A stretch of 64,000 bases of DNA from Pseudomonadota bacterium (GTDB lineage Bacteria; Pseudomonadota; Alphaproteobacteria; Azospirillales; Azospirillaceae). The number at the start of each line of letters is the position of its first letter. The first letter of the stretch is position 1. The translations under genes and the position numbers were made by a program. The notes beneath the pieces were generated by a model that ran no database searches, was not told the DNA's origin, and saw only the letters and a program-made list of their open reading frames with translations. Shown in pieces: positions 10,237 to 19,893 of this stretch. The stretch is taken from positions 124,001-188,000 of the forward strand of contig JAFAFA010000011.1 in assembly GCA_023423695.1 (NCBI GenBank), read 5' to 3'.

Positions 10237-11039
10237 CCATCTGGCTGAACGGCAGTCTGATGCCTGCCGCCGAGGCGCGGATCGACCCGGCCGACCGCGG
10301 CTTCACCCTGGGCGACGGGCTGTTCGAGACCATCCGCATCAAGGACGGCGCAGCGCGCCATCTGTCCCGCCATCTCGACCGGCTGATCGCCGGCACCGCC
10401 CTGCTGCGCCTGCCGCTGCCCTATGATTTTCCGGCGCTGTCGGAAGCGATGGCGGCGCTGATCGCGGCGACCGGGACCAAGGACGGTGTGCTGCGCCTGA
10501 CCCTGTCGCGCGGCACCGGCGCCCGCGGGGTATTGCCGCCCGCCGACGCCCGTCCGACGGCGATGATGACGGTTGCGCCGGCCGCCCATATGACGGCGCC
10601 GGCCGCCGCCGTGATCGCCCGTGGCACCCGCCGCAACGAGCATTCGCCCCTGTCGCGGCTGAAGTCGCTGAACTACCTCGATTCCATCCTGGCCCGGCAG
10701 GAGGCGGCGGAGCGCGGCGCCGACGAGGCGCTGTTGCTGAACGGCGCCGGACGGCTGGCCGAATCCAGCGTCGCCAACCTGTTCCTGTCGGTCGGCGGCC
10801 GGCTGCTGACCCCGCCGGTTGCCGACGGCGCCCTTCCCGGCATCCGCCGCGCCCTGATCCTGGGGCGCCACGGCGCGGTCGAGGCGCCGCTCACCCCCGA
10901 CGACCTCACCCGCGCCGACGAGGCGATCCTGACCAACAGCCTGGGCCTACGCCCGCTGCTGTCGGTGGACGGCATTCCGGTCGGAAACGGGACGGCCGGG
11001 CCGGTCCTCGCCCGGCTGCTGGCCGACCTGGACCTTTAA
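10233..11039 (+). CDS. pabC: Aminodeoxychorismate lyase (class IV PLP enzyme)
   Basis: 268 residues. It is a fold-type IV PLP protein that would split aminodeoxychorismate into p-aminobenzoate and pyruvate. Visible: DRGFTLGDGLFETIRI near the N-terminus, the PLP lysine at about residue 144 in RLKSLNYLDSILAR, and the phosphate-binding segment LAESSVANLFL. Branched-chain and D-amino-acid aminotransferases share this fold, but direct overlap with pabB supports PabC. The start codon sits in the pabB stop (ATGA). The protein ends 17 bases before the GyrI-like gene, which may be co-transcribed. Confidence 0.92.
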   Translation: MTIWLNGSLMPAAEARIDPADRGFTLGDGLFETIRIKDGAARHLSRHLDRLIAGTALLRLPLPYDFPALSEAMAALIAATGTKDGVLRLTLSRGTGARGVLPPADARPTAMMTVAPAAHMTAPAAAVIARGTRRNEHSPLSRLKSLNYLDSILARQEAAERGADEALLLNGAGRLAESSVANLFLSVGGRLLTPPVADGALPGIRRALILGRHGAVEAPLTPDDLTRADEAILTNSLGLRPLLSVDGIPVGNGTAGPVLARLLADLDL

Positions 11040-11056
11040 GCAACCAAGGGACTGTC

Positions 11057-11500
11057 ATGATCGAAACGGTGAGCTATCCCGAACTGACCGCCATCGGCTT
11101 CATGGTCGAGGCGACGCGGGAGGAATTGCCGGCGGCGGTATCGGCGGCGTGGGAGCGCCTGTTCACCGCCGACAGCGGGGCGACCTCCTTCGCGGCGGTG
11201 TCGCTGCCGGAGGAGAACGGGCTGCGACGCGAACTGGTCGGCTTCCTGGCGGCCAAGGCCACGGAGATCCCGCCGGGCATGGTCCGCGTCGATCTCGACG
11301 CCGGCCGTTATCTCCGGCTCATCCATGACGGTCCGGTTTCCGCCATCCCGGACGGATTCGCCCGGCTGCAGGCCCACGCCGCGGCGAACGGCCTGAAGGT
11401 GAGCGGCATCGCGCTCGACTTCGGCCATCGCCCCGGCATGCCCGACGGCCGCCACGAGCTGCATCTGGCGCTTGCCCCGCAACTGCTGGCGTTGGGGTGA
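11057..11500 (+). CDS. GyrI-like small-molecule-binding domain protein
   Basis: 147 residues, one domain. The opening 'YPELTAIGF' followed by strands and ending ALDFGHRPGMPDGRHELHLAL fits the GyrI/AraC effector-binding (SOUL-like) fold, which binds hydrophobic small molecules. There is no DNA-binding domain, so it is a stand-alone sensor or binding protein rather than a regulator. It follows pabC by 17 bases on the same strand. Function in relation to folate genes is unknown. It is convergent with hutU. Confidence 0.6.
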   Translation: MIETVSYPELTAIGFMVEATREELPAAVSAAWERLFTADSGATSFAAVSLPEENGLRRELVGFLAAKATEIPPGMVRVDLDAGRYLRLIHDGPVSAIPDGFARLQAHAAANGLKVSGIALDFGHRPGMPDGRHELHLALAPQLLALG

Positions 11501-11523
11501 GAGGGGGAATCGCGTCCCCCCTC
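11501..11523. terminator. Hairpin between convergent GyrI-like gene and hutU
   Basis: GAGGGGGA (11501-11508) can pair with TCCCCCCTC (11515-11523) with one unpaired C. It lies in the 28-base gap between two convergent stop codons. No T-run follows, so it is a candidate only. Confidence 0.4.
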
Positions 11524-11528
11524 CCCGC

Positions 11529-13211
<1,683 letters not shown>

Positions 13212-13260
13212 GGGTTGGTGGCTCCTGGTGGGAGGGACGTGCGTGTTGTGCTGGCTCTTG

Positions 13261-13365
13261 CCCCCACCCCGACCCTCCCCCGCTGGGCGGGGGAGGGAGA
13301 TAGGCGCTTGTGCGGGAGGGAGCGGCAGTCCCTCCCCCGCCCAGCGGGGGAGGTTAGGTGGGGGT
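13261..13365. repeat. REP/BIME-like imperfect inverted repeat
   Basis: Two G/C-rich arms, each itself nearly palindromic (CTCCCCCGCTGGGCGGGGGAG, split here as CTCCCCCGC-TGG-GCGGGGGAG, and its reverse complement), face each other across about 30 bases between hutU and hutC. The outer flanks CCCCCACC and GGTGGGGG also pair, giving a potential structure of about 105 bases. This is the form of dispersed intergenic repeats in high-GC bacteria. It could act as an mRNA-stability element or attenuator between hutC and hutU. Confidence 0.7.
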
Positions 13366-13374
13366 CTAACGTTG

Positions 13375-14103
13375 CTAAGGCGGCGGCAACTGGAACCGCG
13401 CCCCCAGCCGATACCGGCTGCCGGGATGGACCAGCATCGCCACGGTCACCACCCGCCCGCCGACCCAGGTGCGGCGTGTCACGCGCAGACAGGGTTCGGT
13501 GACGGGGATGTCCAACAGCCGGGCGATCTCCGGCGTCGGCGCCACCGCTTCGATGACGTGCTCCACCTGCGGCGAGGACTCCAGCCGGATCAGGTATTCG
13601 CCCGGCGTCTGGCGGGTGAAGTCCTGGTCGAGATAGTCGGGCGCCACCGCCGGGTTGACCCAGCGTTCCTCCAACTGGACCGGCACGTCGCTCTCGCAGT
13701 GGACGACGATGGAATGGAACAGCCGCGCCCCGACCGGCAGGTTGAAGCGGCGGGCCAGCCCGGCATCGGCGGTAACCGCGAGCAATTGCTCCACCCGGCA
13801 GGAGTGGACGTTGCCGCGCTCGGCGATCTCGTCGGCGATGCTGCGCAGTTCCACCACGTCGGTGCTGGGCGGCCGTTCGGCGACGAAGGTGCCCAGCCCC
13901 TGCACGCGGGTCAGCAGCCCCTCGTCGGTCAGGTCGCGCAAAGCGCGGTGGACCGTCATGCGGCTGACCGAGAATTCCTCCAGCAGCTTGTGCTCCGACG
14001 GGATCTGGAAGCCCTCCGGCCAATCGCCGGAGCTGATGCGGCGGCGGATGGCCTCCTTGATCTGAGCATAGCGCGGCTGGGCGGTGGAGATGACGTCGCT
14101 CAT
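13375..14103 (-). CDS. hutC: Histidine utilisation repressor HutC (GntR family)
   Basis: 242 residues from the ATG at 14101-14103. The frame is open far upstream inside hutI, but the GntR motif begins here. Residues 8-75 hold the winged helix (YAQIKEAIRRRISSGDWPEG, SVSRMTVHRALRDLTDEGLL). The C-terminal UTRA effector domain follows (LFHSIVVHCESDVPVQLEER, GEYLIRLESSPQVEH). HutC represses hut genes and is released by urocanate. The start overlaps the hutI stop by four bases, so hutI and hutC form one operon. A palindromic operator candidate lies upstream of hutI at 15402-15415, implying autoregulation. Confidence 0.93.
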   Translation of the reverse strand: MSDVISTAQPRYAQIKEAIRRRISSGDWPEGFQIPSEHKLLEEFSVSRMTVHRALRDLTDEGLLTRVQGLGTFVAERPPSTDVVELRSIADEIAERGNVHSCRVEQLLAVTADAGLARRFNLPVGARLFHSIVVHCESDVPVQLEERWVNPAVAPDYLDQDFTRQTPGEYLIRLESSPQVEHVIEAVAPTPEIARLLDIPVTEPCLRVTRRTWVGGRVVTVAMLVHPGSRYRLGARFQLPPP

Positions 14104-15347
14104 GCGGCCTCCACACGCGGCGCCCGGACCGCGCCGCCATTCACCACCGCCATGCAGGGGTTGAGGCCGATGGCGTAGGCCAGTTCCGCCGGATGTTCGA
14201 TGCGCCAGAGCGCCAGATCGGCCCGCTTGCCGGGCGCGATCACGCCGCGGTCGGTCAGGCCCAGCGCCTTCGCCGCATGGCGGGTGATGCCGGCCAGCGC
14301 CTCCGCCGGGGTCAGGCGGAAGAAGGTGCAGCCCATCGACAGCATCAGCAGCAGCGAGGTCACCGGCGAGGTGCCGGGGTTGTTGTCGGTCGACAGCGCC
14401 ATCGGCACGCCATGGCGGCGCAGCAGGTCGATCGGCGGCAGCTTGGTCTCGCGCAACGCATAGAAGGCCCCGGGCAGCAGAACCGCGACCGTGCCGGCCT
14501 GTGCCATGGCGGCGACGCCGTCCTCGTCGAGATGTTCGATATGGTCGGCCGACAGCCCGCCGAACTCCGCCACCAGCCGGGCGCCGCCAAGGTTGCTCCG
14601 TTGCTCGGCATGCAGCTTCACCGGCAGGCCGAGCCGCTTCGCCGTCTCGAACACCCGCCGGGTCTGGGCGACGGAGAAGCCGATCCCCTCGCAGAAGGCG
14701 TCCACCGCGTCGGCGAGTCCCGCTTCGGCGATGGCCGGCAGGGTCTCGGTGCAGATGCGGTCGATGTAGCCGTCGGGGTCGGTCTTGAACTCCGGCGGCA
14801 AGGCGTGGGCGCCGAGATAGGTGGTGCGGACCTCCACCGGACGGACCTGGGCCAGCCGGCGGGCGACGCACAGCATCCGCGTCTCGGTTTCGGTGTCGAG
14901 GCCGTAGCCGGACTTGACCTCCACCGTCGTCACGCCCTCCGCCAGCAGGCTGTCCAGCCGCGGCAGGGTGGCGGCCAGCAACTGGTCCTCACTGGCGGCG
15001 CGGGTGGCGGTGACGGTGGACAGGATGCCGCCGCCGGCCCGCGCGATCTCCTCATAGGTGGCGCCGTTCAGCCGCATCTCGAACTCGCGGGCGCGGTTGC
15101 CGCCATAGACCAAGTGGGTGTGGCAGTCGATCAGGCCGGGAGTCATCCAGCCGCCCTGCCCCGAATGGACCTGGGTCGCCAGCGCGTCCGGCGCATCGGT
15201 CAGATCGGCGCGGCGGCCGACGAAGGCGATGCGGCCATCCTTGATGCCGACCGCCGCATCGGCGATGGCGCCGTAGCCGTCGACCTCGCCCATCGTGGCA
15301 ACGGACAGATCGATCCACAGGGAATCCCACGGCGCGGTGGTCGGCAT
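14100..15347 (-). CDS. hutI: Imidazolonepropionase
   Basis: 415 residues. It is an amidohydrolase that opens the ring of imidazolone-5-propionate to N-formimino-glutamate, the third step of histidine degradation. The metal-site motif DCHTHLVYGG lies about residues 74-83, followed by VEVKSGYGL, the metal His in KLHAEQ, the HIEH region (DHIEHLDEDGV) and TDNNPGTSP with the conserved Asp. The C-terminus returns to the small beta-sandwich (GVIAPGKRADLALW). It is the first gene of hutI-hutC on the minus strand, divergent from hutF across a 96-base gap with the operator candidate. It overlaps hutC by four bases. Confidence 0.96.
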   Translation of the reverse strand: MPTTAPWDSLWIDLSVATMGEVDGYGAIADAAVGIKDGRIAFVGRRADLTDAPDALATQVHSGQGGWMTPGLIDCHTHLVYGGNRAREFEMRLNGATYEEIARAGGGILSTVTATRAASEDQLLAATLPRLDSLLAEGVTTVEVKSGYGLDTETETRMLCVARRLAQVRPVEVRTTYLGAHALPPEFKTDPDGYIDRICTETLPAIAEAGLADAVDAFCEGIGFSVAQTRRVFETAKRLGLPVKLHAEQRSNLGGARLVAEFGGLSADHIEHLDEDGVAAMAQAGTVAVLLPGAFYALRETKLPPIDLLRRHGVPMALSTDNNPGTSPVTSLLLMLSMGCTFFRLTPAEALAGITRHAAKALGLTDRGVIAPGKRADLALWRIEHPAELAYAIGLNPCMAVVNGGAVRAPRVEAA

Positions 15348-15401
15348 CGGTTCGGTTCCTTCCTACAAGTTCGTGCAGCAACCCTCTTGGCATCAGGTTG
15401 C

Positions 15402-15415
15402 CTATACTTGTATAG
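15402..15415. promoter_or_regulatory. Palindromic operator candidate for HutC, divergent hut promoters
   Basis: CTATACTTGTATAG is a perfect 14-bp palindrome (CTATAC-TT-GTATAG) in the 96-base gap between divergent hutI and hutF. It resembles known HutC sites built around TTGTATA. A TATAAT at 15423-15428 gives a good -10 for hutF, with TTGCCT (15398-15403) 19 bases upstream as a weak -35. The palindrome would then lie between -35 and -10, the expected position for repression. Confidence 0.6.
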
Positions 15416-15443
15416 TGTTGTCTATAATAGCGAGGGCGCCCTT

Positions 15444-16808
15444 ATGAGCAACCTGTTTTTTGCCTCGGCGCTGCTGCCGGACGGCTGGGCGGAGGATGTG
15501 CTGGTCACGGTGGACGGGCGCGGCCGGATCGTCTCGGCGACGCCCAATGCCGCCTGCCCGGCCGATGCGGAGCGCTTTTCCGGGGCCGGCGTCGCTGGCA
15601 TCGCCAACCTGCATTCCCACGCTCACCAGCGCGCCATCGCCGGCATGGGCGAATCCTCCGGCGAAAGCTCCGACAGCTTCTGGAGCTGGCGCGAGGTGAT
15701 GTACCGGGCGCTCGACCGCATGGAGCCGGAGGATTTCGAGGCGATCGCCGCCCAACTCTATGTGGAAACGCTGAAGGCCGGCTTCACCGCCGTCGCCGAA
15801 TTCCATTACCTGCACCACGACCGCGACGGCAGCGCCTACGCCGATCCGGCGGAGATGAGCCACCGCGCCATTGCCGCCGCACGGACCGCCGGGCTGCCGA
15901 TCACGCTGCTGCCGGTGCTCTACAACGCGTCCGGCTTCGGCGGCATGCCGCCGACCGCCGGGCAGCGGCGCTTCATCCATGACGGGGCAGGGTTCGACCG
16001 GCTGACCGCCGCCCTGCGCAGTACCTATGGCGAGGACGACGACGTGCGGCTCGGCATCGCCCCGCATTCCCTGCGCGCCGTCCCGGACGGGTTGCTGGCC
16101 GAGACCATCGCCGCAAACCCACAAGGCCCGATCCACATCCACATCGCCGAACAGCGCCGGGAGGTCGAGGACTGCGTCGCCTACCGCAACCGCCGCCCGG
16201 TAGAGCATCTGCTCGACACCCAGCCGGTCGATGGCCGCTGGTGCCTGATCCATGCGACCCACATGACCGCAGCCGAGGTGACGGGCGTCGCCGCCAGCGG
16301 TGCCGTAGCCGGCCTCTGCCTGACCACCGAGGCCAACCTCGGCGACGGCTTCTTCGCCGCCGAATCCTACATGGCACAGGGCGGGCGCTGGGGCATCGGG
16401 TCGGACAGCCACATCTCGGTCAGCCCGGTGGAGGAACTGCGCTGGCTGGAATATGGCGCGCGGCTGACCAGCGAACGGCGCACCGTGCTGGCCGGCGGCC
16501 CCCGCCGCTCCACCGCCCGCCGGCTGGTGGAGGACGCCCAGGCCGGCGGCGCGCAGGCCACCGGCTTCGAGGCGGGCCGCATCGCCGCCGGTCGCCGCGC
16601 CGACATCGTCGTGCTCGACACCGACCACCCCCTGCTGGCGGCGCGAAAAGGCGACGCGCTGCTGGACGGCTGGATCTTCGCCGGCAACACCCCCCTCGTC
16701 CGGGACGTGCTGATCGCCGGGCGCGCCGTCGTCCGCGACCGCCGCCACCCGCGCGAGGACGAGATCGCCGACCGCTTCAAAAAGACACTTGGGAGACTTC
16801 TGGGATGA
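15444..16808 (+). CDS. hutF: Formimidoylglutamate deiminase
   Basis: 454 residues from the ATG at 15444 (MSNLFFASALLPDGW). The frame extends upstream through hutI antisense, but nothing there resembles the family. HutF is a Zn amidohydrolase that converts N-formimino-L-glutamate to N-formyl-L-glutamate and ammonia, marking the five-enzyme route. Motifs: NLHSHAHQRAIAGM (metal HxH), the HIHIAEQRREV metal His, LIHATHMT, and GIGSDSHISV with the conserved Asp, then FEAGRIAAGRRADIVVLD at the C-terminus. It is the first gene of hutF-hutH-hutG, controlled from the divergent operator region. It overlaps hutH by four bases (ATGA). Confidence 0.95.
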   Translation: MSNLFFASALLPDGWAEDVLVTVDGRGRIVSATPNAACPADAERFSGAGVAGIANLHSHAHQRAIAGMGESSGESSDSFWSWREVMYRALDRMEPEDFEAIAAQLYVETLKAGFTAVAEFHYLHHDRDGSAYADPAEMSHRAIAAARTAGLPITLLPVLYNASGFGGMPPTAGQRRFIHDGAGFDRLTAALRSTYGEDDDVRLGIAPHSLRAVPDGLLAETIAANPQGPIHIHIAEQRREVEDCVAYRNRRPVEHLLDTQPVDGRWCLIHATHMTAAEVTGVAASGAVAGLCLTTEANLGDGFFAAESYMAQGGRWGIGSDSHISVSPVEELRWLEYGARLTSERRTVLAGGPRRSTARRLVEDAQAGGAQATGFEAGRIAAGRRADIVVLDTDHPLLAARKGDALLDGWIFAGNTPLVRDVLIAGRAVVRDRRHPREDEIADRFKKTLGRLLG

Positions 16809-18343
16809 GCGAGAGCATCACTCTGGTTCCGGGCGCGCTGTCGCTCGACACCCTGCGCATCATCTACCGCGGCCGTCCGGCCCTGACGCTCGACCCGGCG
16901 GCCTATCCGCGGATGGAGCGCTCGCGCGCCCTGATCGACCGGATCGCCGGCGGCGATGAGGCTGTCTATGGCGTCAACACCGGCTTCGGCAAGCTGGCCC
17001 ACACCCACATCGCCGCGGCGGATCTGGAAACGCTCCAGCGCAACCTGATCCTGTCGCATGCCACCGGCGTCGGCGCTCCGCTGGCCGATGGCGTGGTGCG
17101 GCTGATCCTGGTGATCAAGGCGGTCAGCCTCGCCGTCGGCGCCTCGGGCGTCCGTCCGGCGCTGGTCGATGCGCTGCTGAAGCTCTACGAGGCGGACGTT
17201 CTGCCGGTGGTGCCGGGCAAGGGCTCCGTCGGTGCCTCGGGCGATCTGGCGCCGTTGGCCCATCTGTGCGGCGTGCTGCTCGGCATCGGCCATGTCCGGG
17301 TGAAGGGCGAGACGCTGCCGGCGGAAGAGGGGCTGCGCATCGCCGGCCTGCCGGTCTTCGACCTGAAAGCCAAGGAAGGTCTGGCGCTGATCAACGGCAC
17401 CCAGGTGTCGACCGGTCTGGCGCTCGCCGGCCTGTTCGAGATCGAGCGCACCTTCAAGGCGGCGCTGGTCGCCGGCTCCCTCTCGGTCGAGGCCGTGATG
17501 GGCAGCCACCGCCCCTTCGACGCCCGCATCAGCGCGTTGCGCGGCCAGCCCGGCCAGATCGCCGTCGCCGCCGCCTTCCGCGAGGTGCTGGCCGGCAGCG
17601 AGCTGAACGCTAGCCACCAGGGCCCCGACTGCCACCGGGTGCAGGACCCCTACAGCCTGCGCTGCCAGCCGCAGGTGATGGGCGCCGTCCTTGACCAAAT
17701 GCGGCAGGCGGCGCGCACGCTGGTGATCGAGGCGAACGGCGTCACCGACAACCCGCTGGTTCTGGTCGACACCGACGAGGTGCTGTCCGGCGGCAACTTC
17801 CATGCGGAGCCGGTGGCGATGGCCGCCGACCAGCTCGCCATCGCCGCGTCGGAGATCGGCGCGCTGGCCGAGCGCCGCATCGCCATGCTGATCGACACCA
17901 CCATCAGCGGCCTGCCGCCCTTCCTGGTCGCGGAACCCGGCCTGAATTCCGGATTCATGATCGCCCATGTCACCGCCGCCGCGCTGGCATCGGAGAACAA
18001 GTCGCTCGCCCACCCCGCCAGCGTCGACAGCCTGCCGACCTCCGCCAACCAGGAGGACCATGTCAGCATGGCGACCTTCGCGGCGCGGCGGCTGGGCGAC
18101 ATCGCCGGCAATGTCGCCGACATCGTCGGTATAGAGCTTTTGGCCGCGATTCAGGGGCTGGAGTTCCATCGCCCACTGAAGACCACGGAGCGGCTGGAGC
18201 AGGCCATCGCCACCATCCGCGCCCAGGTGCCGCGCTACGAGGTCGACCGCTACTTCGCCCCGGATCTGGCGGCCATCGGTGCCCTGGTGCGCGAGGGTTC
18301 GCTCGACCATCTGATGCCGGTATCCCTGGAGACCGCACAATGA
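16805..18343 (+). CDS. hutH: Histidine ammonia-lyase
   Basis: 512 residues from the ATG at 16805; the longer upstream frame is antisense to or overlapping hutF and is not coding. It deaminates histidine to urocanate, the first step. The self-cyclising Ala-Ser-Gly that forms the MIO electrophile is residues 144-146 in GSVGASGDLAPLAH. VYGVNTGFGKLA (about 57-68), QDPYSLRC and the C-terminal PTSANQEDHVSM are intact. Length matches the family. It is coupled to hutF and hutG by 4-base overlaps at both ends. No histidine transporter gene is seen in this cluster. Confidence 0.97.
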   Translation: MSESITLVPGALSLDTLRIIYRGRPALTLDPAAYPRMERSRALIDRIAGGDEAVYGVNTGFGKLAHTHIAAADLETLQRNLILSHATGVGAPLADGVVRLILVIKAVSLAVGASGVRPALVDALLKLYEADVLPVVPGKGSVGASGDLAPLAHLCGVLLGIGHVRVKGETLPAEEGLRIAGLPVFDLKAKEGLALINGTQVSTGLALAGLFEIERTFKAALVAGSLSVEAVMGSHRPFDARISALRGQPGQIAVAAAFREVLAGSELNASHQGPDCHRVQDPYSLRCQPQVMGAVLDQMRQAARTLVIEANGVTDNPLVLVDTDEVLSGGNFHAEPVAMAADQLAIAASEIGALAERRIAMLIDTTISGLPPFLVAEPGLNSGFMIAHVTAAALASENKSLAHPASVDSLPTSANQEDHVSMATFAARRLGDIAGNVADIVGIELLAAIQGLEFHRPLKTTERLEQAIATIRAQVPRYEVDRYFAPDLAAIGALVREGSLDHLMPVSLETAQ

Positions 18344-19155
18344 CCGACACCATCTTCGATCTGGTTCAAGGCGACGGGCCGCTGGTCATCAGCATGCCCC
18401 ATTGCGGGACCGAGCTTTCCCCCGGCCTGGCCGACCGCCTGACGGACGAGGCGCTGACCCTGCGCGACACCGACTGGCATATTCCGCGCCTGTACGGTTT
18501 CGCGGCCGGCCTGGGCGCGACTCTGCTCAGCGCCCGCTATTCCCGTTACGTGGTCGATCTCAACCGCTCATCGACCGGCGAGAGCCTCTATCCCGGACAG
18601 GCGACCACCGGCCTGTGCCCTGACATCCTGTTCGACGGCACGCCGCTCTACCGCGATGGACAGGCGCCCGACGCGGCGGAGGTGGCGCAGCGGGTGGAGA
18701 CCTATTGGCGCCCCTACCACGATGCGCTGGCGTCGGAACTGGCACGGGTGAAGGCCCGCCATGGCTTCGCCCTGCTCTATGACGCCCATTCGATCCGCAG
18801 CCATGTGCCGCGCCTGTTCGATGGGCGCCTGCCCGACCTGAACCTGGGCACGGCCCACGGCACCAGCGCCGATCCGCAGCTGGCCGCCCGCGTCGTCGCG
18901 GCGATGGAGAGTGCAGCGGCAGCGGAGGGGATGACCTGCGTCACCAACGGGCGCTTCGTCGGCGGCCACATCACCCGCGCCTATGGGCAGCCGGGGAACG
19001 GAGTCCACGCCATCCAGATGGAACTGGCGCAGGACCGCTACATGGACGAGGAGGCACCACCCTTCGACTACCGTCCCGACAGGGCAGAAAAGCTGCAGCG
19101 TGTGCTGAAGTCCCTGCTCGACGCATTCAGCAATTGGCGGCCGGCGCAGGGCTGA
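18340..19155 (+). CDS. hutG: N-formylglutamate deformylase
   Basis: 271 residues. It hydrolyses N-formyl-L-glutamate to glutamate and formate, the last step of the HutF branch. Family features: PLVISMPHCGTEL near the N-terminus, ARYSRYVVDLNR, ALLYDAHSIRSHVPRLF with the likely metal ligands, and the C-terminal GRFVGGHITRAYGQP and HAIQMELAQDRYM. The start overlaps the hutH stop by four bases. A GC hairpin 18 bases downstream (19173-19196) probably ends the hutFHG operon. Confidence 0.95.
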   Translation: MTDTIFDLVQGDGPLVISMPHCGTELSPGLADRLTDEALTLRDTDWHIPRLYGFAAGLGATLLSARYSRYVVDLNRSSTGESLYPGQATTGLCPDILFDGTPLYRDGQAPDAAEVAQRVETYWRPYHDALASELARVKARHGFALLYDAHSIRSHVPRLFDGRLPDLNLGTAHGTSADPQLAARVVAAMESAAAAEGMTCVTNGRFVGGHITRAYGQPGNGVHAIQMELAQDRYMDEEAPPFDYRPDRAEKLQRVLKSLLDAFSNWRPAQG

Positions 19156-19172
19156 TCCGTAACGGAGGCTGA

Positions 19173-19196
19173 ACGGGGGCGCGGAACCGCCCCCGT
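19173..19196 (+). terminator. Hairpin after hutG
   Basis: A 9-bp stem ACGGGGGCG (19173-19181) pairs with CGCCCCCGT (19188-19196) around a 6-base loop, 18 bases past the hutG stop. No T-run follows. Confidence 0.5.
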
Positions 19197-19253
19197 ACGC
19201 CCCGCGTTCCTCTGCGGCGCCCATGCTGGGGCGTAGGAGGCAGGGGACTGGCG

Positions 19254-19889
19254 TTGCGCGACATCATCGAACAGAACGACGAACAGAGGGGCATCGAGAA
19301 TCCCGGTGGCGGCATCGGCTATGGCGGGCGTCCCGCGCCGGCCGTCCTGCAACCGGCCCTGACCGCCGTCGATACGCTGGATGCCCAGGTTCACGACATC
19401 GTCACCTGCGATCCCGGCCCGGTCAGCCGGGCCCTGGCGACCGCGGGCCATTACGCCATAAAGCGCCATGTGCTGATCCCCGGCTTCGCCATCGCCGGCA
19501 TCGTCGGGCTGCTGACCGGACAGGCGGATCTGCGCCGTGCCGGCAGCGTCGGTGTCGTCGGGCTGGTGGCGACCGCGAGCGCCAGCCGCTCCATCAAGCG
19601 TTACGTCAAGCGCCGCCGCCCCGACGAATGCGCCCCGCGGCAGCGGCCGAACAAGCGGATCAGCGCACGCTCGCTGCCGTCGGGCCATGCCGCAAGCGCC
19701 TTCGCCGCGGCGACCGCCCTCGCCGCGGTCAGCCGGTCGCCGGCACAAAGTCTGGTGATCTACGGAACCGCGGCGGCACTTGCCGGCGGGCGGGTGGTCC
19801 GGCACCGCCATTGGGTGTCGGACGTGCTTGCCGGCGCTCTGTTGGGCACTGCCATCACGCTGCTGGCGCGGCGGATCCTGCCGCGCTGA
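19254..19889 (+). CDS. PAP2-family phosphatase
   Basis: 211 residues from a TTG at 19254, preceded by GTAGGAGG. No ATG in frame fits better. The three phosphatase motifs are present: KRYVKRRRP (K-x6-RP type), SLPSGHAAS (PSGH) and VVRHRHWVSDVLAG (SR/HR-x5-H-x3-D type). Hydrophobic segments (about 80-110 and 140-170) suggest a membrane enzyme acting on lipid phosphates such as undecaprenyl diphosphate or phosphatidate. It is convergent with the rep gene, four bases apart, and unrelated in function to hut. TTG start and closeness to rep leave its transcriptional origin unclear. Confidence 0.85.
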   Translation: MRDIIEQNDEQRGIENPGGGIGYGGRPAPAVLQPALTAVDTLDAQVHDIVTCDPGPVSRALATAGHYAIKRHVLIPGFAIAGIVGLLTGQADLRRAGSVGVVGLVATASASRSIKRYVKRRRPDECAPRQRPNKRISARSLPSGHAASAFAAATALAAVSRSPAQSLVIYGTAAALAGGRVVRHRHWVSDVLAGALLGTAITLLARRILPR

Positions 19890-19893
19890 CCCG

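Noticed and set aside
15389..15402. Sigma54 promoter (TTGGCAT...TTGCC) before hutF
   Set aside because: Only 9 bases separate GG and GC, where 10 are required, so it is not a proper -24/-12 element.
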